Shown: positions 23,151-37,280, numbered from the stretch's first letter. The stretch is DNA of 64,000 nucleotides from Sphingorhabdus sp. (GCF_023910635.1 NZ_JAAVVZ010000005.1:1-64000); one strand, 5' to 3'. Notes: a model not told the origin generated them from the sequence alone. Numbers and translations are program-made.

Positions 23151-23495
23151 TTAGTTCAGCGCGAGCAACTCTGCTGGATCAATGCCTGCGCGCTGCATTT
23201 GCGCCTTTACGTCGGGCCAAACATTCTGAACGAAATTTTGGCGCTCAAAACTCCGCAGCTTTGCAATGGCGCCGCGGGCTACAAACAGACCAACGCCACG
23301 TTTAACATCGACCAGGCCGCTGTCCTGAAATAATTGATAGGCCTTGGCCACGGTCAGCGGATTTGCGCCCTGAACTGCTGCAAATGCACGCACGGAGGGA
23401 AGCATTTGCCCCTCTTTATAATCGCCGTCGAGGATCGCCGCAGCGATCACGTCACGTAATTTTAGATAAACGGGTTTTGCATCATTTCTCATCAC
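23151..23495 (-). CDS. GntR family transcriptional regulator, short (YtrA-like)
   Basis: KPVYLKLRDVIAAAILDGDYKEGQMLPSVRAFAAVQGANPLTVAKAYQLFQDSGLV winged HTH; 114 aa. Confidence 0.9.
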   Translation of the reverse strand: MMRNDAKPVYLKLRDVIAAAILDGDYKEGQMLPSVRAFAAVQGANPLTVAKAYQLFQDSGLVDVKRGVGLFVARGAIAKLRSFERQNFVQNVWPDVKAQMQRAGIDPAELLALN

Positions 23496-23534
23496 ATGCT
23501 TACTGCCATAATACAGTATGGCGCGTCAAGCATG

Positions 23535-23558
23535 GGTGGATTTAATAGGTCCTGACCC
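23535..23558. repeat. Solo right end of the GGGTCAGGACCAC inverted-repeat element
   Basis: GGTGGATTTAATAGGTCCTGACCC vs full-copy end GGTGGATTTAAGTGGTCCTGACCC. Confidence 0.8.
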
Positions 23559-23564
23559 TTGTAG

Positions 23565-24134
23565 TCATGGCCATTGACGGATGATGTCGCTTGGCACGGG
23601 GCGTGGGCGTTCTTCCAAGCCAAGCGCCGGGGTGCCGATGAAGAACATGCCCGCTATCCGCTCCTCGCCCTGACAAATGGCGGCGTGAACCACAGGGTCG
23701 TAGCTTGTCCATCCTGTAATCCAGCTACCGACAAAACCGTGCGCATGTGCCGCATGCAGTAAATTCATACCCACCGCGCCCACGCTCATCTGCTGCTCCC
23801 ACAGCGGAATTTTATGGCTTGGTTGCGGTGCAAATATCAGCATGATGAGCGTTGGGGCCATGTAGGCAGACGCAATAGCCGCTTCAATTTGCACCGGGCG
23901 AGCGTCCGGGTTCGCGGCGCAGAATGCTGCTTTCAACAAGTCCGCAAAGGCCGAGCGGTCGGTGATCTCGACAAAACGCCACGGGAATAATTTCCCATGA
24001 TCGGGGGTACGCATCGCCGTTTGAAGTATTCGGTCAAGCTTCCCGCCGTCGGGGCCGGGAGCGACCATATCGCGTGGTTTGCCAGAACGGCGGGTTTCCA
24101 GATAGGCGGTGACAGAGGAAAGAACATTGAACAT
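23565..24134 (-). CDS. Nitroreductase family protein
   Basis: RRSGKPRDMVAPGPDGGKLDRILQTAMRTPDHGKLFPWRFVEI; GMNLLHAAHAHGFVGSWITGW. Confidence 0.9.
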   Translation of the reverse strand: MFNVLSSVTAYLETRRSGKPRDMVAPGPDGGKLDRILQTAMRTPDHGKLFPWRFVEITDRSAFADLLKAAFCAANPDARPVQIEAAIASAYMAPTLIMLIFAPQPSHKIPLWEQQMSVGAVGMNLLHAAHAHGFVGSWITGWTSYDPVVHAAICQGEERIAGMFFIGTPALGLEERPRPVPSDIIRQWP

Positions 24135-24266
24135 GACACTCCCTTCGACGAAATTCGACCCTTCCGGCAATAAAATTCTTCACACACGCAATTTTTTCGG
24201 TAGGTTCCTGGGCAATCGTCCCATTCAACGGGATTTTAAACAAAACAAAGATGAGGGGTTCGCTCG

Positions 24267-26033
24267 ATGGCGACATCATATGCGCAAGATGGAGATGCAG
24301 CAGGGACATTCCTTGGACATCCCAAAGGTCTTTTTGTATTATTCTTTGCTGAGATGTGGGAGCGTTTTTCCTATTACGGGATGCGCGCGCTGCTGATTTT
24401 CTATCTGACCAAACACTGGTTGTTTTCGGATGAAGATTCCGGTTTCATATACGGCGCCTATACGGCATTGGTTTATATTACGCCCGTTCTTGGCGGGTAT
24501 TTAGCGGATCGCTATCTTGGGCAGCGAAAGGCCGTCACCTATGGCGCTGTTCTGTTGACCTTTGGCCACTTCCTCATGGGATTTGAAGGTTCCGGGGGCC
24601 AGGATGCAGCTTCGCTGAACATCTTCTGGCTCGCATTGGCATTTATCATCGTCGGTTCGGGCTTTTTGAAGGCCAATATCTCAGTGATCGTCGGGCAGCT
24701 ATATTCTCGCACCGATGTGCGCCGTGACGGTGCCTATACCATTTTCTATATGGGCATTAACCTCGGCGCTGCGCTTGGAGCGCTGCTCTGCGGCTATCTG
24801 GGTGAAACCTATGGCTGGTCTTATGGCTTTGGCGCGGCGGGCGTGGGTATGCTGCTTGGCCTTATAGTTTTTGTTGTATTCAAACCATTGCTGCTTGGTC
24901 GCGGTGAGCCGATAAACCCTGAAGCGTTGAACAAGACGGTTTTGGGCATCAAACTTGAATGGCTGCTGTATCTTGTTGGCCTTGTGGCTGTCGTCATTTG
25001 CTGGTGGTTGGTGCAAAACCAAAGCGTTGTTGGCACATTGCTTGGCATCGCTGGAACGATCTTGATCTTGTACGTAATAGGCATTGCGACCTTCAAATTT
25101 GTTTATGGCTCTTTTTCCGCCGCACCGCAGCTGCCGTTGATGCTTTTTGGCCTTGGCGGTGTCATCTCAATTGTGGCTTTTGTCGGAATGTTTTTCGAAG
25201 CATTTTCGGATTTAGTGGCGCAAAATGTTGCACTCGCAGGTTTTGGACTGTCGTTGCTTGTTGTCATCTGGCAATGTATTGGCAAACCAAATCATGACCG
25301 GGACCGCATTTTTGCGGCGATGTTCTTGATTATCGGTTCGATCCTGTTCTGGGCGTTGTTTGAACAGGCCGGTTCTTCGTTAAACCTGTTTACCGACCGC
25401 CATGTGGACCGTGCGGGCGTTCCGGCGTCGGTGTTCCAATCCTTAAACGCCATCTATATCGTTATGCTGGCTCCCTTGTTTGCATGGCTATGGACATCGC
25501 TTGGTCGCAAGGGGCTTGAGCCGTCGGCTGCGGCAAAATTCGGCCTTGGTATTGTGCAGCTCGGCATTGGTTTTCTCGTCCTTGTGGCTGGTTCGGCTGC
25601 GGCAGGCGCGGACAGCATGGTTCCGGTGCTGTTCATCTTCCTGATCTATTTGTTCCACACGACTGGCGAATTGTGCCTGTCGCCAGTTGGCCTCAGCGCG
25701 ATGAACCGGCTTGCGCCTGCACATCTTGCATCGTTAATCATGGGAACATGGTTTTTTGCATCAGCAACTGGGAACTTTGTCGCAGGCTTGATTGCTTCGG
25801 CAACGGGATCAGAAGCGGCATCCGGCGACGGCGCGGGACGTGAAGTCGTCATGGCCGTGTATAGCCAGATTGGCTGGATTGCGATTGGCGTCGGCGTAGC
25901 CGTTGTCGTCATCTCGCCGCTTATCAAAAAACTGATGCACCTCGACACCTTGCGTGACGATGGGCCTTTGGAAGGCCAGGCTGAGGCAGGTGAACCTGCC
26001 GCCGCTGGCATTCACCCAACAAACCGGAGTTAA
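24267..26033 (+). CDS. POT/PTR family proton-dependent oligopeptide transporter
   Basis: FFAEMWERFSYYGMRALLIFYL, GGYLADRYLGQRKAV, FYMGINLGA. Confidence 0.95.
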   Translation: MATSYAQDGDAAGTFLGHPKGLFVLFFAEMWERFSYYGMRALLIFYLTKHWLFSDEDSGFIYGAYTALVYITPVLGGYLADRYLGQRKAVTYGAVLLTFGHFLMGFEGSGGQDAASLNIFWLALAFIIVGSGFLKANISVIVGQLYSRTDVRRDGAYTIFYMGINLGAALGALLCGYLGETYGWSYGFGAAGVGMLLGLIVFVVFKPLLLGRGEPINPEALNKTVLGIKLEWLLYLVGLVAVVICWWLVQNQSVVGTLLGIAGTILILYVIGIATFKFVYGSFSAAPQLPLMLFGLGGVISIVAFVGMFFEAFSDLVAQNVALAGFGLSLLVVIWQCIGKPNHDRDRIFAAMFLIIGSILFWALFEQAGSSLNLFTDRHVDRAGVPASVFQSLNAIYIVMLAPLFAWLWTSLGRKGLEPSAAAKFGLGIVQLGIGFLVLVAGSAAAGADSMVPVLFIFLIYLFHTTGELCLSPVGLSAMNRLAPAHLASLIMGTWFFASATGNFVAGLIASATGSEAASGDGAGREVVMAVYSQIGWIAIGVGVAVVVISPLIKKLMHLDTLRDDGPLEGQAEAGEPAAAGIHPTNRS

Positions 26034-26036
26034 ATA

Positions 26037-27440
26037 ATGGCAATCTCGAATACATTGCGCAGCGCATATTTGGTGCTGCCACTGGCCCTGATGGCGTGTT
26101 CCAACGCCGAAGGTCCAAAGACCGCGTCGGCCACACCGGCGTCGAAGCCTGCGGAAAAGGCACCAACGCCGTTTCCATCCACCTATAAGGCCTATCCCGG
26201 TGTCGCGACGGCCATTCGTAATGTCACTGTATATGACGGCGAAGGTGGCAAGATCGACAATGGTGTGGTGTTTATGACCGGCGGCAAGATTAGCAGCGTT
26301 GGCGGTCCGGATACGGCTATTCCGGCGGGCGTGAATGTGGTCGATGGTACCGGCAAATTTGTGACGCCGGGCATCATCGATATTCACTCTCATTTGGGTG
26401 ACTATCCATCGCCATCGGTTGAGGCGCATAGCGACGGCAATGAAGCCACATCGCCCACCACGCCCGAAGTGTGGGCCGAACATAGCGTATGGCCGCAAGA
26501 CCCTGGTTTCAGCCGTGCGCTCGCCAATGGCGGCGTGACGGCGTTGCAGGTATTGCCGGGTTCGGCAAACCTGATGGGCGGCCGGTCAGTCGTCCTGAAA
26601 AACGTCTATGCCCGCACGGTGCAGGGCATGAAGTTTCCTGACGCGCCTTATGGTTTGAAAATGGCGTGCGGTGAAAATCCGAAGCGCGTTTACGGATCCA
26701 AAGGCCGTATGCCGTCAACACGCATGGGCAATATCGCCGTGAACCGTCAGACATGGATCAAGGCGCAGGAGTATAAGAAAAAGCGCGATAGCGGCAAAGA
26801 ATTTACCCGCGACCTCGGCATGGAAACATTGGCTGGCGTGCTGGATGGTGACATCTCGATCCAGAACCACTGCTACCGCGCCGATGAAATGGCGCTCGTC
26901 CTCGATATGGCCAAGGAATTTGGGTATAAGGTATCGACATTCCACCATGCGGTAGAAAGCTACAAAATCGCTGATCTGTTGCGCAACAATAAAGTCTGCT
27001 CGGCTGTTTGGGCTGATTGGTGGGGCTTCAAGATGGAGGCGTATGACGCCATTCCTGAAAACGCAGCCATCCTGCATAATGCAGGTGCTTGCGTCATCAT
27101 CCATTCCGATGATGAAAATCAGATTCAGCGTTTGAACCAAGAAGCGGCAAAGGCGCAAGCCGATGGCCGTCGCATGGGTTTCAACATTAGCGATGCCGAA
27201 GTCATCAAATGGCTGACCTACAACCCTGCCAAGGCGCTTGGTATTGATGCCAATACGGGCAGCTTAAGGGCTGGCAAAATGGCCGATGTTGTGTTGTGGA
27301 ACGGCAACCCGTTGAGCGTCTACGCCCGGCCAGACAAGGTCTGGATCGATGGTGCGTTGATGTTTGATGCGAGCAACCCCAAGATACGTCCAGTCAGCGA
27401 TTTTGAGCTTGGCCAACCCGGTGAAGGAGATGTGAAATGA
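26037..27440 (+). CDS. Amidohydrolase family protein (lipoprotein)
   Basis: Lipobox LMAC; GIIDIHSHLG; C-terminal LTYNPAKALGIDANTGSLRAGKMADVVLWNGNPLSVYA. Confidence 0.93.
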   Translation: MAISNTLRSAYLVLPLALMACSNAEGPKTASATPASKPAEKAPTPFPSTYKAYPGVATAIRNVTVYDGEGGKIDNGVVFMTGGKISSVGGPDTAIPAGVNVVDGTGKFVTPGIIDIHSHLGDYPSPSVEAHSDGNEATSPTTPEVWAEHSVWPQDPGFSRALANGGVTALQVLPGSANLMGGRSVVLKNVYARTVQGMKFPDAPYGLKMACGENPKRVYGSKGRMPSTRMGNIAVNRQTWIKAQEYKKKRDSGKEFTRDLGMETLAGVLDGDISIQNHCYRADEMALVLDMAKEFGYKVSTFHHAVESYKIADLLRNNKVCSAVWADWWGFKMEAYDAIPENAAILHNAGACVIIHSDDENQIQRLNQEAAKAQADGRRMGFNISDAEVIKWLTYNPAKALGIDANTGSLRAGKMADVVLWNGNPLSVYARPDKVWIDGALMFDASNPKIRPVSDFELGQPGEGDVK

Positions 27441-28729
27441 GGCATTTCCTGTATGCCGCCGCTGCTGTGGCAGCCTTTGCAACGCCTGTTGCCGCCGAAA
27501 CCATTGCCATCACGGGGGGGCGCGTCGTGGTCGGGGATGGCAGTGCGCCGATTGAAGGTGGCACTGTTGTTATCCGCGACGGTAAAATCGTGGCTGCTGG
27601 CGCGCGTGTCACCATACCAGCGGGCGCACGCCAAATTGACGCCACGGGCAAATGGGTGACACCAGGTGTATTTGCCGGTTTCACTCGGCTTGGCCTAGCC
27701 GAAGTGGACGCGGTCAACGGCACCAACGACAAAAGCGGCGGTAAAAGCGGTTTTTCCGCGGCTATCGATGTTGCGCCTGCCATTGATCCTTTTAGGTCGC
27801 CTTTTGCCGTCAACCGTGCGGCGGGTGTGACCCGCGCTGTGGTTGCACCAGAGGCTGCGGACAATATATTTGCAGGGCAGGGCGCGATTGCCGATCTGGG
27901 TGCGGATGGCAATCCGGTCACAAAAGCCCGTGCGTTCCAGTTTGCCGAGTTCGGTGAAGACGGAGCTGCGTCTGCGGGTGGAAGCCGAGCGGGAACGCAT
28001 CTGCACTTCCGCGCCATGCTGCGTGAGGCCCAAGATTATGCTGCTGGACGTGGCACATTTGATGACGATTTGTTGAAGGCTGAGGATGCCAAGGCGTTGT
28101 TGTCCGTCCTTCGCGGTGAAACCCGTTTGCTCATCCATGTTGAAGGCGCAAACGACATGCTTCGCCTGATGGAATTGAAACGGGAATTCCCAGCGATTAA
28201 AGTCGTGTTTGTGGGCGTGAGTGAAGGTTGGCGGGTCGCCCGCGAACTCGCACAGGCTGGCATTCCTGTCATTGCGTCCGCACTCAATGATTTGCCTTCA
28301 ACATTCGAAATGCTGGGTGCGACGCAAAGCAATATTGGCCGGATGAAAGATGCCGGGGTTCAGGTTGCCATTGGCATGATCAACGACCGGGATTCCCACC
28401 AATTGCGCTACACAACGCAATATGCCGGCAATATTGTGAGCCTTCAATATGTGCCTGGTGCGACGGGTCTGACCTGGGATGAGGCATTTGCTGCGATCAG
28501 CTCAGTTCCCGCAGAGATCATGGGCGTTGGCGACCTTCTTGGCAGCTTGAAAGCAGGTCGGGCGGCAGATGTCGTGGTCTGGGATGGCGACCCGCTTGAG
28601 CTCTCAAGTGCCGCTACGACGGTTATCATAGATGGAGTTGAGCAACCGCTCACCAATCGTCAGAATCGCCTGCGTGACCGTTATGCGCGTCCCACGGAAG
28701 GTGATTTGCCAAAGGCATATGATCGTTGA
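27437..28729 (+). CDS. Amidohydrolase family protein (second, coupled)
   Basis: ATGA overlap with upstream gene; ITGGRVVVGDGSAPIEGGTVVI; SLKAGRAADVVVWDGDPLELSS. Confidence 0.92.
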   Translation: MRHFLYAAAAVAAFATPVAAETIAITGGRVVVGDGSAPIEGGTVVIRDGKIVAAGARVTIPAGARQIDATGKWVTPGVFAGFTRLGLAEVDAVNGTNDKSGGKSGFSAAIDVAPAIDPFRSPFAVNRAAGVTRAVVAPEAADNIFAGQGAIADLGADGNPVTKARAFQFAEFGEDGAASAGGSRAGTHLHFRAMLREAQDYAAGRGTFDDDLLKAEDAKALLSVLRGETRLLIHVEGANDMLRLMELKREFPAIKVVFVGVSEGWRVARELAQAGIPVIASALNDLPSTFEMLGATQSNIGRMKDAGVQVAIGMINDRDSHQLRYTTQYAGNIVSLQYVPGATGLTWDEAFAAISSVPAEIMGVGDLLGSLKAGRAADVVVWDGDPLELSSAATTVIIDGVEQPLTNRQNRLRDRYARPTEGDLPKAYDR

Positions 28730-28779
28730 TTGTGTAACAGCATAACGGGCCGTTCTATCCGGGGTAAGGAGGTGGCGTT

Positions 28780-29457
28780 TTGGACGATTATCTAACATTG
28801 GCCGCCGCGAGCCTATTGTTCGTCGGTAGCCATTTTCTGATGTCGCATCCGTTGCGCGCCATACTTGTGCGTCGGCTCGGCGCGAACGGGTTTATGGCGG
28901 TCTATTCGGCCATATCGCTCATTACTTTTGTTTGGATGATTATCGCGTTCGGGCGCGCGCCCAAGGCCGATGGTCTTTGGCCTGTTGGCGATGTCGTCTG
29001 GATACTCGCGAGCGCGCTTACACTAATTGCGGCGGTGCTGTTTGCGGGCTCGTTCATCCGCAACCCGTCGCTTCCCGGTGTGCCCGACGCACTGGCCACA
29101 CAAATGCCCTCGGGGGTGTTTAAGGCGACACGGCATCCCATGATGTGGGGCTTTGCCTTATGGGGGGTGGGCCATATTCTCGTTGCACCACGCATTGACA
29201 ATTTCATCTTCGCAGGCAGTCTTGTCTTCTTGGCTTTGGTGGGTTCCAAGGCGCAGGAGATCAAAAAAAGTAAGCTGATGGGCGGTCAATGGGCAACGTG
29301 GCTACGCCGCACGCATTTCTTTGTCCGTCCCGCCGCATTGTTCCGTGTGGGCATCGGCCCATGGGTCGCAGGTACTTTGATCTGGGCCGTGGCGACATGG
29401 GCCCACCCTTATTGGGGCATCGCTGACGCTGGCCTGTTCCGCTGGATTGGCGGTTAA
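28780..29457 (+). CDS. NnrU family membrane protein
   Basis: SHFLMSHPLRAILVRRLGANGF; TRHPMMWGFALWGVGHILV; TTG start. Confidence 0.88.
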   Translation: MDDYLTLAAASLLFVGSHFLMSHPLRAILVRRLGANGFMAVYSAISLITFVWMIIAFGRAPKADGLWPVGDVVWILASALTLIAAVLFAGSFIRNPSLPGVPDALATQMPSGVFKATRHPMMWGFALWGVGHILVAPRIDNFIFAGSLVFLALVGSKAQEIKKSKLMGGQWATWLRRTHFFVRPAALFRVGIGPWVAGTLIWAVATWAHPYWGIADAGLFRWIGG

Positions 29458-29465
29458 TTCTCGGC

Positions 29466-30447
<982 letters not shown>

Positions 30448-30461
<14 letters not shown>

Positions 30462-31692
30462 TGGCTTTTTCCTTTTCAGATGCCTCTATGGCCGTAGCAA
30501 GCGCCACGTCCATCTGCACATTGCCAGTTGTGCGGAAAATGTCCGGTAGCGTTTCGACAGCGATTAATAGGGCCAAAGGTTCAATCGGGATACCAAGCGC
30601 CAAGCAGATAGGCGCGATAGACGTTATGAAGCTGACCGAGCCGGGCAGGCTGACCGCGCCCATGGAGGTCAACGCGGCGATGAAGATTGCGAAGCCATAA
30701 TCGAAGCCGCTGAGTTCCACCCCAAACCAGTTGGCAACATACAACGCGACAGCCAAGTTCATGGCTGGCCCAGTGACGCGCAACAAAGCGACAGCCATAG
30801 GCAGAACAAGGCCGGCGGTCGATTCGCGCACACCAAGCGCCTCGGCTTTTTGCAACATCAGCGGTAAACTCGCGAGTGACGATTGTGTCGATACCGCAAA
30901 GGCTTGGACCGGTGCGATCTGTCGCGCATATTCGCTAAAGCGGACCTTTCCGGCAAAAGTTGCGACCAGATATGCAAAGCCGCCGACGATGATGCCGACG
31001 ATGGAAACCGTGACGATGTAATGGGCAACTGCACCCAGTGCCGCGAACCCCGATCGTGCGCCCACGACAAAGGCCAAGGCAAATACGCCGATTGGTGCGA
31101 GTTTTAACACCCATTCAATGACTATAACCATGGCATCGGCAAGCGCGCTGAAAAATCCGGCCATTTGCGCCCTTGGGCCTTGCGCCAGACGCGTTATCGC
31201 AAAGGCAAATACTAAAGTGAAGATCAGAAGCGGTAGGATCGAATCATTTGCTGCCGAGGAAATGGGATTAGTCGGCACCAGTGCGACGATAAAGTCGCGC
31301 AACGGAGGCTGCTCTGCCACCGCTGGGGCGCCTGTAAGCGCCGCACGTAACGCCGCCGCGCTTTCCGTTGGCATTGGCCATAACGTCAGCAATGTCGGCG
31401 TCAGGAGGGCCCCCATGGCCGCCGAAAGACCCATCATGACAACAATCCACGTGACGGTCCGCGCCGCCATGGGGCCAGCGCGCGCCGCCTCTGCGCTTTT
31501 GACAATGCCGGTAATCAGCAGCGCCACGACCAGCGGCACGACGGTCATTCGAAGACCGTTAAGCCACAAGGAGCCGACGATATCGAGCCAATAGGCGATT
31601 TGCGTTCCAATGGCAGGGATTATCGCGGCAGCGAAAATTCCTAGGGCAAGCCCTATCACGAGGGCGAGGAGAATACGTGTAGCGTTAGACAT
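30448..31692 (-). CDS. Dicarboxylate/amino acid:cation symporter (DAACS)
   Basis: Multi-[23 protein letters not shown]; start trimmed to [11 protein letters not shown]. Confidence 0.9.
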
Positions 31693-31788
31693 AGCATCGG
31701 GTCTTGCCAGCCAGTCGCTCCCTATGCAAGGGAGAGGCATGGCAGTGCGGAAAAAACGTTGAACAACCGCAAAAGAGCAGGAACGCAA

Positions 31789-33129
31789 ATGGCGCGCAAA
31801 TATTTCGGAACGGACGGCATCAGAGGGCGCAGCAACGTCGGTGCTATGACACCGGAGATGGCGATGAAAGTCGGCCAAGCAGCGGGCACGCATTTCCTGC
31901 GTGGTGGGCACAAGCATCGCGTCGTCATTGGCAAGGATACGCGCTTGTCCGGCTATATGATTGAGAATGCTTTAGTGGCTGGCTTCACGAGCGTCGGCAT
32001 GGATGTGGTCCAGTTTGGCCCGATTCCGACGCCTGCTGTCGCGTTGCTCACACGGTCGATGCGCGCGGATCTGGGCGTGATGATTTCGGCCAGTCACAAC
32101 CCATATGAGGATAATGGCATTAAGCTGTTCGGTCCCGATGGCTTTAAGTTGTCAGACGCGGACGAACTGGCCATTGAGGCTTTGCTGGATGCACCGCTTG
32201 CATTGGCGGACGCGGCAGATGTGGGGCGTGCGCGGCGTATTGAAGACAGCCGGGGCCGCTATATTCATGCGGTAAAGGCATCGGTACCAGAACATATCCG
32301 TTTTGACGGCCTGCATGTGGTGCTCGATTGCGCCAATGGTGCGGCTTATCAAGTCGCGCCGACCGCGATTTGGGAATTGGGCGCAAAAGTAACGTCAATT
32401 GGTATTGAACCCAATGGCAAGAACATCAATCATAAGGTCGGATCAACCCATGTCGTGACGTTGCAGGAAACTGTGGTCGCAGCGGGTGCCGATATCGGCA
32501 TTGCGCTTGATGGCGACGCTGATCGCTTAATCGTTGTGGACGAACATGGTCGCATCGTAGATGGCGACCAGATCATGGCATTGCTCGGCAGCGCCATGAG
32601 CCGCAGCGGCAAGCTGACTGGCGGGGGTATTGTTGCGACGGTGATGTCCAATTTGGGCCTTGAACGCTATCTGGAAACACAGGACTTGCGCCTCATTCGC
32701 GCGAAAGTGGGTGACCGCTATGTCCTTGAAGAAATGCGTAAGCACGGCATCAATGTTGGCGGTGAGCAATCGGGTCATATGATCATGTTGGACCACGCCA
32801 CGACGGGCGATGGCACCATAGCCGCGTTGCAGGTGCTGACCCAGCTTGTCGCCAGCGGGAAGCCCGCAAGTGAAGTGCTGCACTTGTTCGATCCTGTTCC
32901 CCAACTACTTAAAAATGTTCGCTTTTCCGGCGGCAAGCCGCTTGATAACCCAGATGTTCAGGCCGTTATTGCAAAGGCCGAGGCCGAACTGGCGGGCAAC
33001 GGCCGTTTGGTGATCCGCCCGTCGGGGACTGAACCGGTTATCCGCGTGATGGCGGAAGGCGATGACGCGGCGCAGGTTGAGCGTATTGTGGATGGCATTT
33101 GCGACGCGGTAAGGATCGCCGCAGGCTAA
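31789..33129 (+). CDS. glmM: Phosphoglucosamine mutase
   Basis: [54 protein letters not shown]. Confidence 0.96.
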   Translation: MARKYFGTDGIRGRSNVGAMTPEMAMKVGQAAGTHFLRGGHKHRVVIGKDTRLSGYMIENALVAGFTSVGMDVVQFGPIPTPAVALLTRSMRADLGVMISASHNPYEDNGIKLFGPDGFKLSDADELAIEALLDAPLALADAADVGRARRIEDSRGRYIHAVKASVPEHIRFDGLHVVLDCANGAAYQVAPTAIWELGAKVTSIGIEPNGKNINHKVGSTHVVTLQETVVAAGADIGIALDGDADRLIVVDEHGRIVDGDQIMALLGSAMSRSGKLTGGGIVATVMSNLGLERYLETQDLRLIRAKVGDRYVLEEMRKHGINVGGEQSGHMIMLDHATTGDGTIAALQVLTQLVASGKPASEVLHLFDPVPQLLKNVRFSGGKPLDNPDVQAVIAKAEAELAGNGRLVIRPSGTEPVIRVMAEGDDAAQVERIVDGICDAVRIAAG

Positions 33130-34271
33130 TGACCAAAGGCACGACCGCCCGCATATTGATTATCGCTGGTTCCGACAGCGGTGGCGGCGCTGGGATTCAG
33201 GCGGATATCAAGACGGTGACGATGCTTGGCGGCCATGCGATGACGGCGGTGACAGCCATTACCGCGCAGAATACGCTGGGCGTCGATGCTGTGCACATGG
33301 TTCCAACGCAGATGGTGATTGACCAAATTAGCGCAGTCGTCAGCGACATTGGCGTGGACGCAGTCAAAATCGGAATGATTGGCAATGCGGACACCGCGCA
33401 TGCGGTGGCCGACAGTCTTTCGGACCAGTCTTTCCCGATCATATTCGATCCCGTCATGGTCGCGACGAGCGGCGCGGTTTTGGCGGATGCGGATACCATA
33501 GCCGCATTTGAACGGCTTATGCGGCTTGCCACGCTGACGACGCCCAACCTGCCAGAGCTGGAAGCTTTGGGCGGTAAGGATGCTTTGCTCGCGCGGCGGT
33601 TTCCGTTGTTGCTGAAGGGCGGCCACGCGGACGGGGATGATATCATCGACGAACTGCATCTCGCGCCTGGGCAAAGCGAAATTTGGCGCGACGCGCGCAT
33701 ACACACGCGCAGCACGCACGGCACCGGATGCACATTGGCCACGGCCATCGCGACGGGCCTTGGGCAGGGGATGGAGCTTGTCCCCGCCATAGAGCGCGCG
33801 CGCCTGTTCGTGCGGCTCGCGCTGCGTGATGCGCCGGGGCTTGGGCAGGGTCATGGCCCTATGGGGCATCAATCGGTGCGCGAGGACGCTATGGTCGCTG
33901 GCCCGTCGCTCAATCATGTGACCGTGGGTTGCCGCGATTATGCGGCGTCGTTGGACTTCTATACGGCGCTTGGGCTTCCGTTAATCGTTGATAGCCCGTC
34001 CAGCGGCTATGCGCGATTTGAAGCGCCCAATGGCGTCACCTTTTCCATATATCAACGTGACGATATCGCGACATCGACCATAATTTATTTTGAAAGCAAG
34101 CGCCTCGATGCGTGGGTAACGGAGCTGGTCAGCCAAGGCTACGCCTTTGAACAATTGCCGCAGGATGAAAGCTGGGGCTGGCGTGAGGCGCGTTTGTTGG
34201 ATCCTGCGGGGAATATGGTGTGCCTCTATAAAGCTGGTGAAAATCGGCGCTATCCTGCTTGGCGGATATGA
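33129..34271 (+). CDS. thiD: Hydroxymethylpyrimidine (phosphate) kinase ThiD fused to C-terminal VOC/glyoxalase domain
   Basis: ThiD motifs IAGSDSGGGAGIQADIKT, DPVMVATSG, STHGTGCTLATAIA; then LNHVTVGCRDYAASLDFYTALGLPL...LLDPAGNMVCLYKAGENR with no intervening stop. Confidence 0.9.
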   Translation: MTKGTTARILIIAGSDSGGGAGIQADIKTVTMLGGHAMTAVTAITAQNTLGVDAVHMVPTQMVIDQISAVVSDIGVDAVKIGMIGNADTAHAVADSLSDQSFPIIFDPVMVATSGAVLADADTIAAFERLMRLATLTTPNLPELEALGGKDALLARRFPLLLKGGHADGDDIIDELHLAPGQSEIWRDARIHTRSTHGTGCTLATAIATGLGQGMELVPAIERARLFVRLALRDAPGLGQGHGPMGHQSVREDAMVAGPSLNHVTVGCRDYAASLDFYTALGLPLIVDSPSSGYARFEAPNGVTFSIYQRDDIATSTIIYFESKRLDAWVTELVSQGYAFEQLPQDESWGWREARLLDPAGNMVCLYKAGENRRYPAWRI

Positions 34272-34849
34272 TTTTCGGCGTCGACGAGGCCGGGCGTGGG
34301 CCGCTTGCAGGGCCGGTGGTCGCGGCGGCGGTATTATTGTGCAAACCGCGTCCGTCTGGACTGGACGACAGCAAGAAACTAACCGCCGCGCGCCGTGCGG
34401 AGTTGGAAGCCGCGATCAAACGCCGCTGCCAATGGGCGGTTGGCGTTGTCGAAGTTGAGGACATTGACCGCCTGAATATTTTTGGCGCAACAATGCTGGC
34501 CATGACCTTGGCGGTGGATGCCTTGTGCGTGAAACTTGGTTCTGATCCGCTTGAAGTGCTGGTGGACGGCAACATGACGCCAATGGGCCGATGTCGCGAA
34601 TGGCGTTGGACAGCGCGTGCAATAGTCGGCGGTGATGCGATTGAACCCTGCATTTCAGCGGCGTCAATTATCGCCAAAGAGCATCGTGACCGGATAATGT
34701 GTGCCGCCGCCGAGCAGCATGCGCATTATGGTTGGGAAAAGAACAAAGGCTATGGCACGCCTGACCATTTGGCCGCGCTGCGGGCGCATGGTCCGACGCC
34801 TTTGCACCGGAAAAGCTTCGCGCCGGTCGCACAACTGCTTTTACTGTAA
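34268..34849 (+). CDS. rnhB: Ribonuclease HII
   Basis: GVDEAGRGPLAGPVVAAAVLL, DSKKLTAARR, ASIIAKEHRDRIM. Confidence 0.95.
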   Translation: MIFGVDEAGRGPLAGPVVAAAVLLCKPRPSGLDDSKKLTAARRAELEAAIKRRCQWAVGVVEVEDIDRLNIFGATMLAMTLAVDALCVKLGSDPLEVLVDGNMTPMGRCREWRWTARAIVGGDAIEPCISAASIIAKEHRDRIMCAAAEQHAHYGWEKNKGYGTPDHLAALRAHGPTPLHRKSFAPVAQLLLL

Positions 34850-34864
34850 TTTTTTTGGGGCAGT

Positions 34865-34937
34865 GAGTCCTTCGGGTAACACCACTAGGGGTTGAGTCTG
34901 CTTAGATTCGCAAGACTCCACATATTGTGCCGGACTC
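34865..34937 (+). promoter_or_regulatory. Cluster of five GANTC (CcrM) sites in the ccrM upstream region
   Basis: GAGTC 34865, GAGTC 34894, GATTC 34905, GACTC 34914, GACTC 34933. Confidence 0.8.
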
Positions 34938-35007
34938 GTTTCGTTCCGCCTATATGACGGCAACATGACCGCTGTTCTGAGGAATCCCGAACCATCAACG
35001 ACCTTGA

Positions 35008-37280
<2,273 letters not shown>

